From Spirometra erinaceieuropaei (Eukaryota > Platyhelminthes > Cestoda > Diphyllobothriidea > Diphyllobothriidae), in contig CACRXP010000006.1 in the NCBI GenBank assembly GCA_902702965.1, positions 1,819,270 to 1,883,269 on the forward strand: 64,000 nucleotides of DNA, given 5' to 3'. Every line of letters starts with the position of its first letter. Within the stretch, counting starts at the first letter, position 1. Shown here piece after piece: positions 22,240 through 33,422 of the stretch. Below the pieces are notes generated by a model. The model saw only the letters and a list, made by a program, of their open reading frames with translations. It had not been told where the DNA came from and searched no databases. A program made the position numbers and the translations under genes.

Positions 22240-25200
22240 GTATGCCCTTGCAGAAGGTACCATTCGAGACTTAAATAGCGACTGACATACTTACTGATGG
22301 CCATTATGTACAAAGTATGCGTACAAAAACTGATTAAGCCTAGGAATACGGTCGCCTGTTAGTTGCCGCCTTCCTTGTGCTAATTGTCCTTGCAACGATA
22401 CTGATCAAACTGGATTTCAAGCGGAGATAAGGTAACGTAAACAGGTAACTTTGTCGTTCGGGCGGGGGACCCACTACCGCTCACCGTTTGCAGCAAATTC
22501 GCACCTCCAACTTCGGCGCCATGTAGATAAGGGAGCTGCGTGCAAGATAGCGCAGTGGCGATCGAGGCGTGGGATTGAATCCGAGCATAGCCAACTAGAG
22601 ACGCCTAACTCGCTGTCGCATAACAAACGCTACGCATTTAAGTCTGGAGAATTCTGTAAAGATTGGCATAGCTATTCACAACAATAAATGACTGGATTTA
22701 TTAGTTACTTCAAGACCAAAACCGCCGCTCTCGGGCATCAGTTCCTTCCTCTAAAAATGGGCTCAAGAATCGGTCCTGAGTCCTTACTGAATAAAATACT
22801 GTTTGCAATAATCAGCGCTTCAGTTTTAGCAGGTAACATTTTTCTGATGTGTACTATATCGGCGGTCCGTGGAAACATGCACGATTGTACTGTTAAGTGT
22901 GAAGAACTATGCGAAAATATCTAAGGTAGCCTCTTTGGGCTTCGAAACAAAACTGGGCGTCTGGGATGACAGACTCACGTCTATAAACTGGATTGAGATC
23001 ATTATAGAACTTGAATTGTGTGCCACACACAAGAGTTCGCCCGCCGCTACCGACAATGTCCACCGTTCGCTTCACAGCAGAATGGACACAGGAATGGTGA
23101 CTAGAGCGTGAATTAGTGTATAGTGAATGTTGACTTGCGCAGCATTCGCCACACTCCCTCCTTTCCCACCCTTCCGGAACCGGTGTCAAGGCAAAGTCAA
23201 GAAGACTGGAGGTGAGGGGGAGTGCCGGTGTCTGGCGTCGCGCAATATCGTACCTAGGCGTGCCACCAGCCAGCCCCATGAATAACACTTGTTATGGATG
23301 CTCATCTCCAGTAATGCGTGCCGTAAGCTGATCTAGTCTGGCACGTTGCCGGGGCAGAGAACTTAGACCATATCTGGGTTTCTCGGTCTGAGCAGCCGTA
23401 CTCGCTCGAGGCCTTATCGATTTTATGGACGCCGTCGGAGATGTTTATTAGGTGTTCCTACAGACGCTTAACAGCTGGCAGGTGGTGGAGAGAGATCGCT
23501 GGCCCAGAAGCTCGGCAAGGAAGTAGTTCAGGGCTTTATGTGTCACAACTGTGGCACGGGGAGAAAAACTGGCAAACATTCTGTCAGACGCGGGCGACAA
23601 GTCTATTTCATGAGGTATCGGAATTGTTTTAGGATAAATAAGTCGCATTAGTTCAAGATTCACGAGCGGTCGCTTAGAAGGATCTTAAGTGCTCTGTAAA
23701 TTCGAAGTCAGAATTAGAATTCACTTTATGAAAACGGGATTCCTGCCGTAGCTAGTAAAAAAGACACTAATTTCATGCAACCTCAAACATCGTAGTTACA
23801 CGTATACAGTACAACAGTAGCCAGAAGCCGAAATCTTCGGAGGTCGGCTGTTGAGCGGTGGCGTGCATAGCGGGAAGTTTCGTGAAATGACTGACAGAGT
23901 ATTGAAACCAAAAAACCTTCCATTCAACCCTTTTCAGTGGCACATAGGCAGTCGCCTTGAGGTACTTTCATATGCAAATGTTGGTTCCTTGAGTAAATGT
24001 CAATGCTAGCACCAGAAAGGATGACTTTGACATCCTCGTTGTTCAAAGGTTTTCACTGATGCCAAATCGCTTTTGTAGTAAGATCTACTGGTTTAAGAAG
24101 TTCACTTGTCTATGGAAGATGTCAGCCGCAGCTGTAGCTCTGTTTCTAAACTTAAGTAAACTACGGTATAGACGCTTCCTGTTCGGAACGTAGAAATTAT
24201 CTCTCTACAGGCCGCCCAGAGATTAATTGCGGTTAATTTGGATCCCAGCTGTCATGGGGTCGGTGTAGAGTAGTGCTAATAAGGGAACGTACCATCGGAT
24301 GGAAGAATTCCCGAATTAGGACACTATCAAGTTTTAAGTTGGACATGGGTCGTAGCACCTTCGTCACCGTTTTGGTAGGATAATGTACTCGAAGCATCTT
24401 TTCTGAAGTAGGATAGGGTGAGTGACCTCCACAACAGGTTGTGCCGGACCGACTATGGGCCACATCAGGGCACTGCACGCGTTATTCGAGATGGGCATTC
24501 ATAGGAGATGCCACACATGGGGGGGAGGGTGCAGTGGAACGCCTAGGTACAATCTCACACCGAGCCAGACGCCTACCCCCCTCCCAGCTCTAATCTACTT
24601 AACTTTTTCTCAACAACGGGCTCAGACGGGTGAGGGGGAGAGGGTGTGGTAGATGCTGTGCAAGTCCAGAATTACTATAAACTAGCCCACGCGAATGCCG
24701 CCGTCCCTGCCTTCGGCAGGTTGTGGGGCACACGATAGACATGGTCGGAAACAACAGTCGAATGGCCGTGTCGTCCACGGTAGCGTTGCAGATGCGCAGA
24801 ACCTAATTCGGGGTCAGGTGTGGAAGAGTCCGCGGTAACCAACAACTACTGTCGCACACGTCCGTTCGACCGTAGCGAAGGATGATGTCCACTATGTGTC
24901 CCTCAGCACGGTTGGGTGCACGATGGTGACTTCCGCTTCATCCATCGCATTGTCCTCCCCCACACTCTTCTGGGCCCGATGACAAGAGGGAATCAGGATG
25001 ACCGTGAGCGAGGTGGGACTGACACAGCCGGACAGCCCGTCTACGCGTGCCACACGCGACCGGTCCGCGCACGATGGACCAAATCTTTGCAGAGACAAAA
25101 AAAGGATGCGGCCCCGAACACCTCTGAGAGAGAGGGCCTTAGAGGCCGTCGAACGTGTCCTTCCGTCCTGAGAGGGCCGAGTTGTTTAAAAGCACGCCAC

Positions 25201-27099
25201 ATTGTTTATAGTGATGACTGCACCGGGTTATCGTAAGAATGGATTCTGCAGTGTCGACCCAACTCTATCTCTCCCATCTAATACACCAGTCCGCTGCCCG
25301 AGCTGGCCAGTTTTTGATGCGGGGCCTTGGCGCGAGTGGCCGCAGCCCGGCGTGAGCGTGCACCCAAGTGTGCCCCCCACCGTCCTGTGTAGCGTTTGTA
25401 ACGTGATACACGAAGCCAGAGCAGCCTGATTAACGTGCGCTGTGCCATAATCTGGCCCCCCCCGTGTTGATCCAACACATCTTCTGTGTGGTTCGTTGTA
25501 GGGGTCTACTACAGCACATACGTGTTAGATGGCACACCTTAAACACAGGCATTCGTGCCCCGTCAGTCACTGTTCCCAAGCCTGGAGCCAAATAGATGAA
25601 CGGCTCGAACAGTCACCTGGTGCAGGCCTGAGGAAATAGAGAGTGAGGTCGGCTTTGGGGCATCCACCCTCATGGCAAATCAAGGCGCCTGTCTCTCGCG
25701 AGTATCTGCACGCGCGAACCAGGGCTGTCTGACGTTAGCCTACTCAACTATCCAACAGGCCAACCAGATTCTCAGTCGAGTCATACGTGTCTGGTCTAAG
25801 ATGTTTTAACGCATCCCCTGACTCACGCTCTAGACGCCGTTCTCCAGGCGCCAGAGACACTCTCCTCTGGTCGGCAACTCATCCCAGTCCCTTCTCTAGT
25901 TACTATGTACAGAATAAACAAATCGTCCATCTTTTCTTCTCATTCGGGACCGGGTCGGAAGGTCGTGTTAGTCAGGGTCTCACTTTCGGCCTAGGCTTCT
26001 GCGATACTATCGCGACACGGCAAGAGTCATGTCCCGGTAAGACATCAATTGACTGGATTATTCGGGCATTCGCAGAACTGAAGGCCTGGCTGCAATAACT
26101 CCTTCTTTACGTGGTTTTTGTGGAATCACCGATATGAGGTCCGGGCCGCTATTACAGTAGCCTTTTATATCAGAAGCGTGTACTAATTCGTATGTAGGAC
26201 ACGTAGACGGGCTGTCTATCTTTGTCAGCTATTGTCCCTGCACCCACCTCTGAATAATATCCTTCATTCGGCGCAAGGTGGGTGAGGGATGAGAGAGGGA
26301 GAGGAAGGGAGTGTCATAGATGGGACGCACTTTTTCTCCGCTATAAACTAACATACGCACACGTCGCCGATTCTGCGCTCACCCCGTTGGGAACGCGTTG
26401 GACGTCGGGCGTACAAACTAGCTCTCGTTATTTCTTATCGGAGACTGAGCAGGGCTGGGCCTCCCCGCTAAAATCCAACCGTTAGCTCACCGTATGGAGT
26501 GGAGTAGACCGGACCGAACGGTGAGATGAACGGCTGGGATTTCGTCAGGTGGCCCAGTCCAGCACAGTCGCCCAAAAATAAAAAAAACTGGGAAGTGGCT
26601 TGTTTGTACGAATGTTTCTATGGGCTGGTCTACAAAAAGAGCGTATCCACACTTGTCTTTGTCAGTAATGTTATTCTGCCTATAACATGCGCCACTGTAC
26701 GGCTACTGGTTAGACTCAAGAGAGAGCCCAAGGCAAAACAGGACGAGTGCGTCCCACAAAAACGATGGGCGAGTGCCTCTCTACCAAAGTACCCACATTG
26801 CTTGTACTAAACAAATTAGCTCTATGCATAAATCGTGGTAAGAAGTAGATACGAATAACCCCTCAGACTGTACTATAGCTCCCTCCGCCCCGGTTTGGTC
26901 CAGTCTTTTGGACAAGGATACGCCCTAGTAAGGATGAATTCACCTTCCGAAGATCGTGGAAGGAACTAGGCCACGTAAAAACAGGATGAGGTATTGGCGT
27001 CTAGCTTCTAAACTCCATAGGAATTTATGTCTCCGTTCGAGTAAAAGTGTCAGGATGTATCTGATATAAATGTATTTTAGGAGAACGCCTTTGAAGACC
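22240..27099. other. Intergenic with several D-family repeat copies; no gene supported
   Basis: D-family pieces are visible at about 23030-23290 (minus), 24440-24800 (plus) and 24900-25060. 26690-26790 is a diverged copy of the right half of the MITE at 37063-37470. Two adjacent frames at 22451-22924 stay open apart from one stop but contain no known domain. Confidence 0.45.
24440..24800 (+). repeat. Dispersed D-family repeat copy
   Basis: The landmarks are a pyrimidine-rich CCTACCCCCCTCCCAGCTC block, GGTGTGGTAGATGCTGTGCA, AAGTCCAGAATTACTATAAA and GGGGCACACGATAGACATGG. The same string order appears in other copies at 36060-36300, 42530-42745, 57355-57560 and 58080-58370. The family has no protein frame I recognise. 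Confidence 0.55.
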
Positions 27100-28400
27100 T
27101 CAAGTTCTAAAAAGGTTAAATTCGTTTATTAAACCGAAGAAACGGCTGCAATATCCGAGAATATGAAAAACAAACACATGGCGAACTCTTGATCGACTTA
27201 CACTATGGTAAATATTATTGAAAACAAAATTGCCAAATTTTGTAGATCTGGCCATAACTCTATCAGAATGGAAATAATAATCTAAACTGTTGTCAAAAGT
27301 ATAATCCTGCTCCTTGATAGATGAGCATCGATTCATAAGGGTATCTTGGGAAAGAATGGTCGAGGTGGTCTGTCGGATCGGACGACATGTAGGGGGAAGG
27401 AATTGTGCTGACCATCGCATAGTCTGCTTAGAAGCAGCAGGTAAGTCTGGGCTAGATTTAAGTGTCGCGACACCTCATGCAACTTGACCCCCATCGTAAG
27501 AGCAACGACAAAAATAAAACATTAATACAGCCTGACTACTCACGCAAGTAGAGGTTAATGATGAATAATACTTTGTTAGATTCAGTTTGCGCAAGGGTTG
27601 CAACAAGTAAGTCCTCATTAACCTGTTCTAGTCAACTCTGGACCGTAGCTTTAGGGAAGTACCGTATGAAATTGAACTCATTAACAGAAATAAATACTGA
27701 ACGTTTCTAATTGATGACAAAGTTTTAGTAATGCAAAGAACAGAAAAGGGTACTAACATGGCATCAAGAAGGACGCCGCCGATAATATTACCCTCAGTTG
27801 GAAATGAAAGCACCCACTAAGTCCTGGAGTTTCCAGCTTAATGGCGAAAACTTACTGAAGTCAGGAGGGAGACTAAGTATTCCTAAAGTCTCAATCTTTG
27901 CTGATGTTTGTTCATTTTTTACTTTGTCTAAGGCTTTGTTAAGGACAAAACAAATAATGACTACCGATAGGTGTTCATCGCAAAAACAAACCAGGGATAC
28001 AGCTGTTTTTAAACGGCTTGTCAGGACAGGTTTTGGAGAAAATCTCAAATGTTTTAGACATCGGGCAGGCAATCCCATTTAAATAAAGGAATAGTTATAG
28101 TAGAAGTATTCCAAAAGTCAGGGAAGAAACCGTTCCCATGGAAGATTGGGAAGACTATGCTAAGTAGATAAATAAATACGTTCATTTTTTATGAGGTATA
28201 TTGGGATGCTGTCAGTCCCAAATGAGTGCGAGTTATTATTATGAGTGAATAATCGCGGGAGAAGAGAAATAGTGGTGCGGAAAAGATCATTTAATAGATG
28301 AAATGAGTGAATAGTATCCGTCTCAGATACGAAATGACTGGTGCTGAATGAATTTGGCAAATTTGCTTTTTCCGTTTGATAAGAGTTTGTCGACGATCCA
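27100..28400 (-). pseudogene. Very old CR1-like LINE fragment
   Basis: Minus-strand frames give broken RT-like text. FGTDSIPIYLIKN and FPDFWNTSTITIPLFK (about 28290-28080) correspond to the usual GPDGIPxxxLK and PxxWKxAxVxPIxK blocks. Further down FDNSLDYYFHSDRVMARS and KFGNFVFNNIYHS (about 27300-27190) resemble the LINE thumb. Stops and frameshifts throughout show long decay. Confidence 0.5.
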
Positions 28401-29269
28401 AAGCCAAGACCTGCATAGCAGATTGGGCAGGGTTTATATCACTAAGACATGCATCTAGAACTAGCTATTTTTAAAATAACAACGGATTCAGCGTCGTCAG
28501 TTTGCATCTAAATGTTGTCTAGATTGTCTCATAGGTAGACTTGGGGATTCATATCGAAAGAAAGTGAAGCAGCACGCCACTTTTGACGCAGTACAATCAA
28601 GATCTCGCCAAAGTTCTGCCCTATCGTACCAACGAAGGAAAGACATCGGAGAGCAATTTCCCAGAAACAATTCCAATATTCAATCATAGTAGTCCTTCAT
28701 ATTAATCAGTTTTTACAAACTTTTCTTCGTTGGTTAGAATTTTAAAGAGGCGTATATGGTAAAAGTTATGACATGATGCTATTTCGAGCTGTATCGAAAT
28801 GGAGCATAAAATAACCAGGAGAGGTTACGCGGAATTTTAGAAGTCCGTTTTTCTTAGAAAAACGCTACTAAATAAGCACTATAAAATGGACTAATTTAGT
28901 TATCTATGGTGTTTGGATCGCGTACTTGAAGTAGCCTTCTGCAGACGTCACGATATTAACACATATTAACTCCCTGTTTGACGCATTTCAAAGCTTCCAA
29001 TAGCACTTTTAAGTAAGCAATATCTGTTTAAGTGGTGGAGCTGGCTTCAAACATTAAGAGGATGGTTTGAATGAGGAGATCAATAAAACATCTAGGTCAC
29101 AAACTTTAAATGTTACTGCCCATCGAGAGCACATTTAAAACAATAATGTCCCTTGGTACACCATCCAGCACGGAGTCTTCGAGTCATACACTTACCAACG
29201 ATAAAATGTAGGAGCCGACGGGCAGATTAGCTCGCACGTCGGTTCAGGGTCCCATGAAGTTTGCCTGCC

Positions 29270-30600
29270 TTCATATCCCCTGATGATCCCCCCAAAGAGT
29301 TAGACATTGTCAACAAACACGACGGCGCTGCAACTTAAATTAACAAGACAGAAGTTAGTTTAGATATTAAAGGACCATAGACTGAGTCCTGTGGGACACC
29401 ATCTAAATGGGATACGGGTTGAATTAAAGGAAACAGTACATGCAGTTTGCGGCCTACCTAAAAGGAACTCTATTCACTTAAGTTCAGTTGTATGTGAGCA
29501 GCTTATCTTTTACCCCAAATTCAGGATGCTTGTGAATTAGACGTACTCCAGTGCACGATTCGTAAGCAACGAAAATTGAACGTACAAAAATGGTTATGTC
29601 TACGGCCGTGTTGGAGCTGTATGAGTAATTTGTTCCCTTCCAGGAGCTCCGAAGTCAATTTCCTGAGATATGTACTGCCTTCCATTAAAATGAGCTTACT
29701 CCTAATTAGAATGACAACTGGAGGATATGCGTCAGGAGTCCAGCGAGTTCGTTTCTCAGTGATTTTAATAACCTCAAAACTAACTTCCTGCATTGTTATG
29801 TCCGGAAATTTTCCCATTTCGATCGATCCACGCTATATATTTGTTTCGGTAACGCCCGTAGCGAATATAAAAGCAAATAATCGTGTGCTTTCCAACGACT
29901 AACCTGTCACCTTCGTTCGGAAGAACAGAGTCCTTTCAAGCAGTCGTTTGTGGGTGTGGTGTAATAAAAACTTGGTTTTATCTTCAGCCAGCTAAATAAT
30001 TCTGGATTGTCAGCTCTTCCGTGCCGCACGATTTCGCTTCCAAATGGCATTTCGCTGAGGACGAAATTACCCGACTGGTCATTGTAAGCAAGCTTTCTCG
30101 AATTTATGCCAATTTATATATTCATTCTTTAAACGTCTACTAAGTTCTCCTGTTAACCAGGAAGGGCCATCAACCATTTCTGAACATTTACTACGAATTA
30201 ACCCAGAGTCCGGTTCAACGAAATTGTTTTAAATGATATTTGGACCTCCCTAGGAGCATTGTAAACCAACCACCCCAGTCCACGGACATGGATTCATTCT
30301 TCATCCTGCTGAAATACGCCTTCCACATAGTTCGTCGGAATTATCCTCTCCGCGGGTGCCGAGAATAAGTAAGTACGCCCTCAGGAGCGCAGCATGGTGA
30401 TTATCTTCAAGAGGCGCTCTGGAATACACTTCTCCAATAGTAGCAAATCAATTCGTGGGCATTATAATAGGGGAGCTGTTTCTCTGATTCTCACCATATC
30501 TCGTCGACACCCACACATTCTAATCAGGAGGCAGTTCAAACATGAGCTTCATCAGCTTTTACATATTTTTTGGTCTTTGATTTCTGTATGACCCCTATCT
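29270..30600 (-). pseudogene. Second very old CR1-like LINE fragment
   Basis: On the minus strand, high to low coordinate: MWKAYFSRMKNESMSVDWGG (about 30330-30270) and SWLTGELSRRLKNEYINWHK (about 30160-30100) fit the endonuclease-RT linker. FPDITMQEVSFEVIKITEKR (about 29810) fits the start of RT. A decayed GVPQDS-like motif B (about 29380) and VVFVDNV in place of xxFADDV (about 29320) follow. The order is right for one element, but every block is broken by stops. Confidence 0.6.
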
Positions 30601-30722
30601 TTCTTTCCCATGATTAGACCTTCCAAGACTATACACCCTTCGGTATCAGTGATGATATGAACTTGGCAAGGACGTTGTGACTGCCAAGCTTCGACCTGTG
30701 AAGGTCACCCTGGTCGTTCTTG

Positions 30723-31052
30723 ATGTTCATTCGCGCATTTGTCTTGTTCTTCCTCTGCACGCTTAGTGTTCTAGTCGAGACAACAAAGTTTGTCTTCCCT
30801 CACTATCAATTTAAAAACAAGGCGAAAAATCATAACAGTTACGCGAAATTGGAAAGGAATTGTTTAGGCGTTTGTGAAGGCGAAAAGTTAACTGACAAAC
30901 TTGATTACACGAAGTGCTTGCGAAAGTGCATTAGTCCTAGATGTTACGCGGAGATATATGCGTTTGATGAACTCGAAGAAGGGGAGATTGACGTGCGATA
31001 TTCGTCTTTTAAAGGTTGTGCCATAAAGTCGGCCAACACCGGGAATCATTAA
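30723..31052 (+). CDS. Predicted small secreted protein with conserved cysteine block, 109 aa
   Basis: An uninterrupted 109-codon frame starts with an ATG followed by a clear signal peptide (MFIRAFVLFFLCTLSVLVE, about residues 1-19). The mature part has a basic, polar stretch and then a dense block with five cysteines: CLGVCEGEKL, YTKCLRKCISPRCYAEIY, FDELEEGEIDV and SFKGC. The EEGEIDVR-SFKGC ending and the regular cysteine spacing look like a conserved family, not a chance frame, possibly a small domain of unknown function found across eukaryotes (DUF4787 comes to mind, unconfirmed). It lies 2.2 kb upstream of GPR155 on the same strand. No intron is needed. I see no AATAAA in the next 80 bases. 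The function is unknown; export from the cell is inferred from the signal peptide. Confidence 0.72.
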   Translation: MFIRAFVLFFLCTLSVLVETTKFVFPHYQFKNKAKNHNSYAKLERNCLGVCEGEKLTDKLDYTKCLRKCISPRCYAEIYAFDELEEGEIDVRYSSFKGCAIKSANTGNH

Positions 31053-33219
31053 CGTATTGTGATCTGCTCGTTCCCCCTCACGTCTATGTAAGAATTCATA
31101 TGTTGAAACATATTGATTTTTAAAAATATTCGAGTTTTTAAAAATATAGAGCTTAAGTTTTTAGATGACTCGAAAGTTCGCATTTTCGACTTTCTTTTTA
31201 AAGAGAAAACTTATCATTTGGTTTTATTTTCTTCCAAAAGGCAATTTTGCGAGCATACATTTGCTTTCGATAAATTCTCTTCAGGCCTGTACATTTATAT
31301 GGCTATTGAAGTCTATGGCTATTGTGAAGTCTTTCGCAGCTTATAAACTATGTTTGCAATGGTCTTTGCTAATTACTTTCACAAATGATCTTCCAATTTT
31401 CAGGGTGGTAGTTTGTAAATTTCAATGTTAAACGTTCTCTTTGCTGGGGTTTCTATATTACTGATCGTTTCTCATCTCCTGTTGGCATGCTTAGGTCAAG
31501 GTAGCATGTTTTGCGCAGGCCGAAAGATTATTTTAACTGTGAACAGAAATACCCGTTTAGTTGTTTGACAACCTGATTCGAAGGATTTTTATGCCCACCC
31601 ATCTTCTCGTTGTACAGAATGCATAAATATGTTTTTACTTTGTGAAGAACAGCCACATCGAATCGTGTCTGTCCTAATCGAACACCCGTTTTTATCAACT
31701 GGTCATTAAAGGTCAAGTCCGTGTACTGGTTATTCAAGTTGACTACAGCTGTCTTCTTTCATTGGGAATAGTATCTCTATACACGGGTGAATTTCTTTTA
31801 ATAGCAAAGTTCCGAGCTTATGGAGAGTTAGATCTTGAAAGTAGAGCTGGACGGTCGACTTATTACTGAAAAGCAGGACCAGTGTTTGGGACTCAGTGAG
31901 ACTGGCTTAAAAAACATTTCTATCACGAAACCCAGATGTGTTTGCTCTCTGTCATGGGAAAGCTGCTCATGATGGCAGGCCAGATGAAATCGTTACTTGG
32001 TTTCTGAAGCATTTCAAGCCCCTTGTTGAAGCTCTCTGATATCGTGAACGCGAATGTATGGGAAATATATTCCTTTTATTTTTCTCAGAGGATTAATTGC
32101 CCATGACCAGTATTTCTTCAAAATGGGTTTTCTTTACTTTAAAACTCTTTGGCTCCAGAATATTCTTAACCTTGCCCGAAATTGGGTTCTAGACGCTAGA
32201 CATTGGTAGTTTCGTGCCAATAACGAAAAGGCTGATCGATCACCGGACAGCAAGGGCCATAATGTTAAGCAAGGTAAGTTCAGGGACCGGCAGAAGCGGT
32301 TTTCCACGGTGCATCCTGAAGTGTCAGGGTACCTTGCGACACCTCATTCCTGCCGGCCATGCATAGGATTGCGTGGATAGCGAAATACACTGAATTCATG
32401 TTTTGTTAAAACCCGTAGATTTTTTCGCAACGTCTCAGTGTGTTGGGACCGCATCAGAGGTCGGAACGCGCGGATCTTGTGGGAACATAAAAAACAGTCA
32501 AGAAGACAGCCGATATGGAGTATGACTTGTTTTTTCATGCAACCTTTGAGCGCATTCGCAAAAGCTGTTCAGGCCTCGAGGGTGTACGCGAGTCCCACAG
32601 ATCGGCTTTCGCAGTCATTGGTTCTTGAACAGTTCATCCGTAATTGTTTGAATTCCTTGAGAGGCGTTTCTTAAATACACAGAAACTCCAAATCGGAGGT
32701 GTTTTTCGATTGAACTATGAACTCTGAGCGAAGAGTAGAAACTATCCTGAACGTAGAATGCAGGAAAAGTCGAGAGTACCTGACCGTGCTAAACAAGATA
32801 TTCAGGAGAAGGAAAACTGTTACTCGGACAGATTGTGAAGAGCGAGAACAGAATGAGGTCACCATGCGGATTGGAGAAAATTGTTATCTGGGAGAGATGG
32901 AGGAGGACCTCAGCCCCCGATGGAAGTAATCGAATAGTCCATGCTAAGAGATTATTCCCTGGAATCAGTACCCAGGAGATGGGGCGACCACGGCCTTCGT
33001 CGGGTGCCTTACGGACTAAGCCTTCTCGGCTTACGATTATATCCTCTAGTGGCCAAAAGGGGGCAGAATAAGGCAAGATTGAAACGGTTGTATTTATGGT
33101 TTATTCATACCTTTGATAAAGGTCTATCACAGTTATCCCTGTCGTTATGGACCTGTGTTCCTATTTTTATCAGTCACTTCTTGTTTAACTCTCACTCCTT
33201 CTCGCACCCTGTTATTTAG
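31053..33219. other. Spacer between the small secreted-protein gene and GPR155
   Basis: No exon or repeat family is recognised. The last part, 33170-33219, is pyrimidine-rich and ends TTATTTAG, a good splice acceptor 8 nt before the GPR155 start codon. A promoter or a 5' untranslated exon could lie here but cannot be placed. Confidence 0.45.
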
Positions 33220-33227
33220 CTTTTGTC

Positions 33228-33422
33228 ATGAATTCAACGACACAGGCGTTTTCGAAGGAGAACGAAGCCCTCTTTTCAGCCCTCCTCCCCGTCCTCATTC
33301 AGTGCTTCGGCGTTATCCTTCTTGGGTACTTTGCGGGAAAATTCAAAGCCCTTACCGAATCCCAAGCAAAGGGCCTCGGCACTTATGTCACTAAATTCGC
33401 CCTTCCCTCCATATTTTTCTCA
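33228..33422 (+). CDS. GPR155: GPR155 exon 1
   Basis: 65 codons from ATG; ends TTCTCA before the donor GTAAGC, phase 0. It encodes an acidic/polar N terminus, TM1 (ALLPVLIQCFGVILLGYFAG) and the start of TM2 (KFALPSIFFS). The ATG at 33228 is the first in frame after the acceptor-like TTATTTAG at 33212-33219. Confidence 0.92.

Noticed and set aside
22451..22924. Two consecutive frames separated by one stop, the second with a hydrophobic segment
   Set aside because: No homologue recognised and no splice sites that would join them; a tRNA-like string at 22546-22580 is too imperfect to call.
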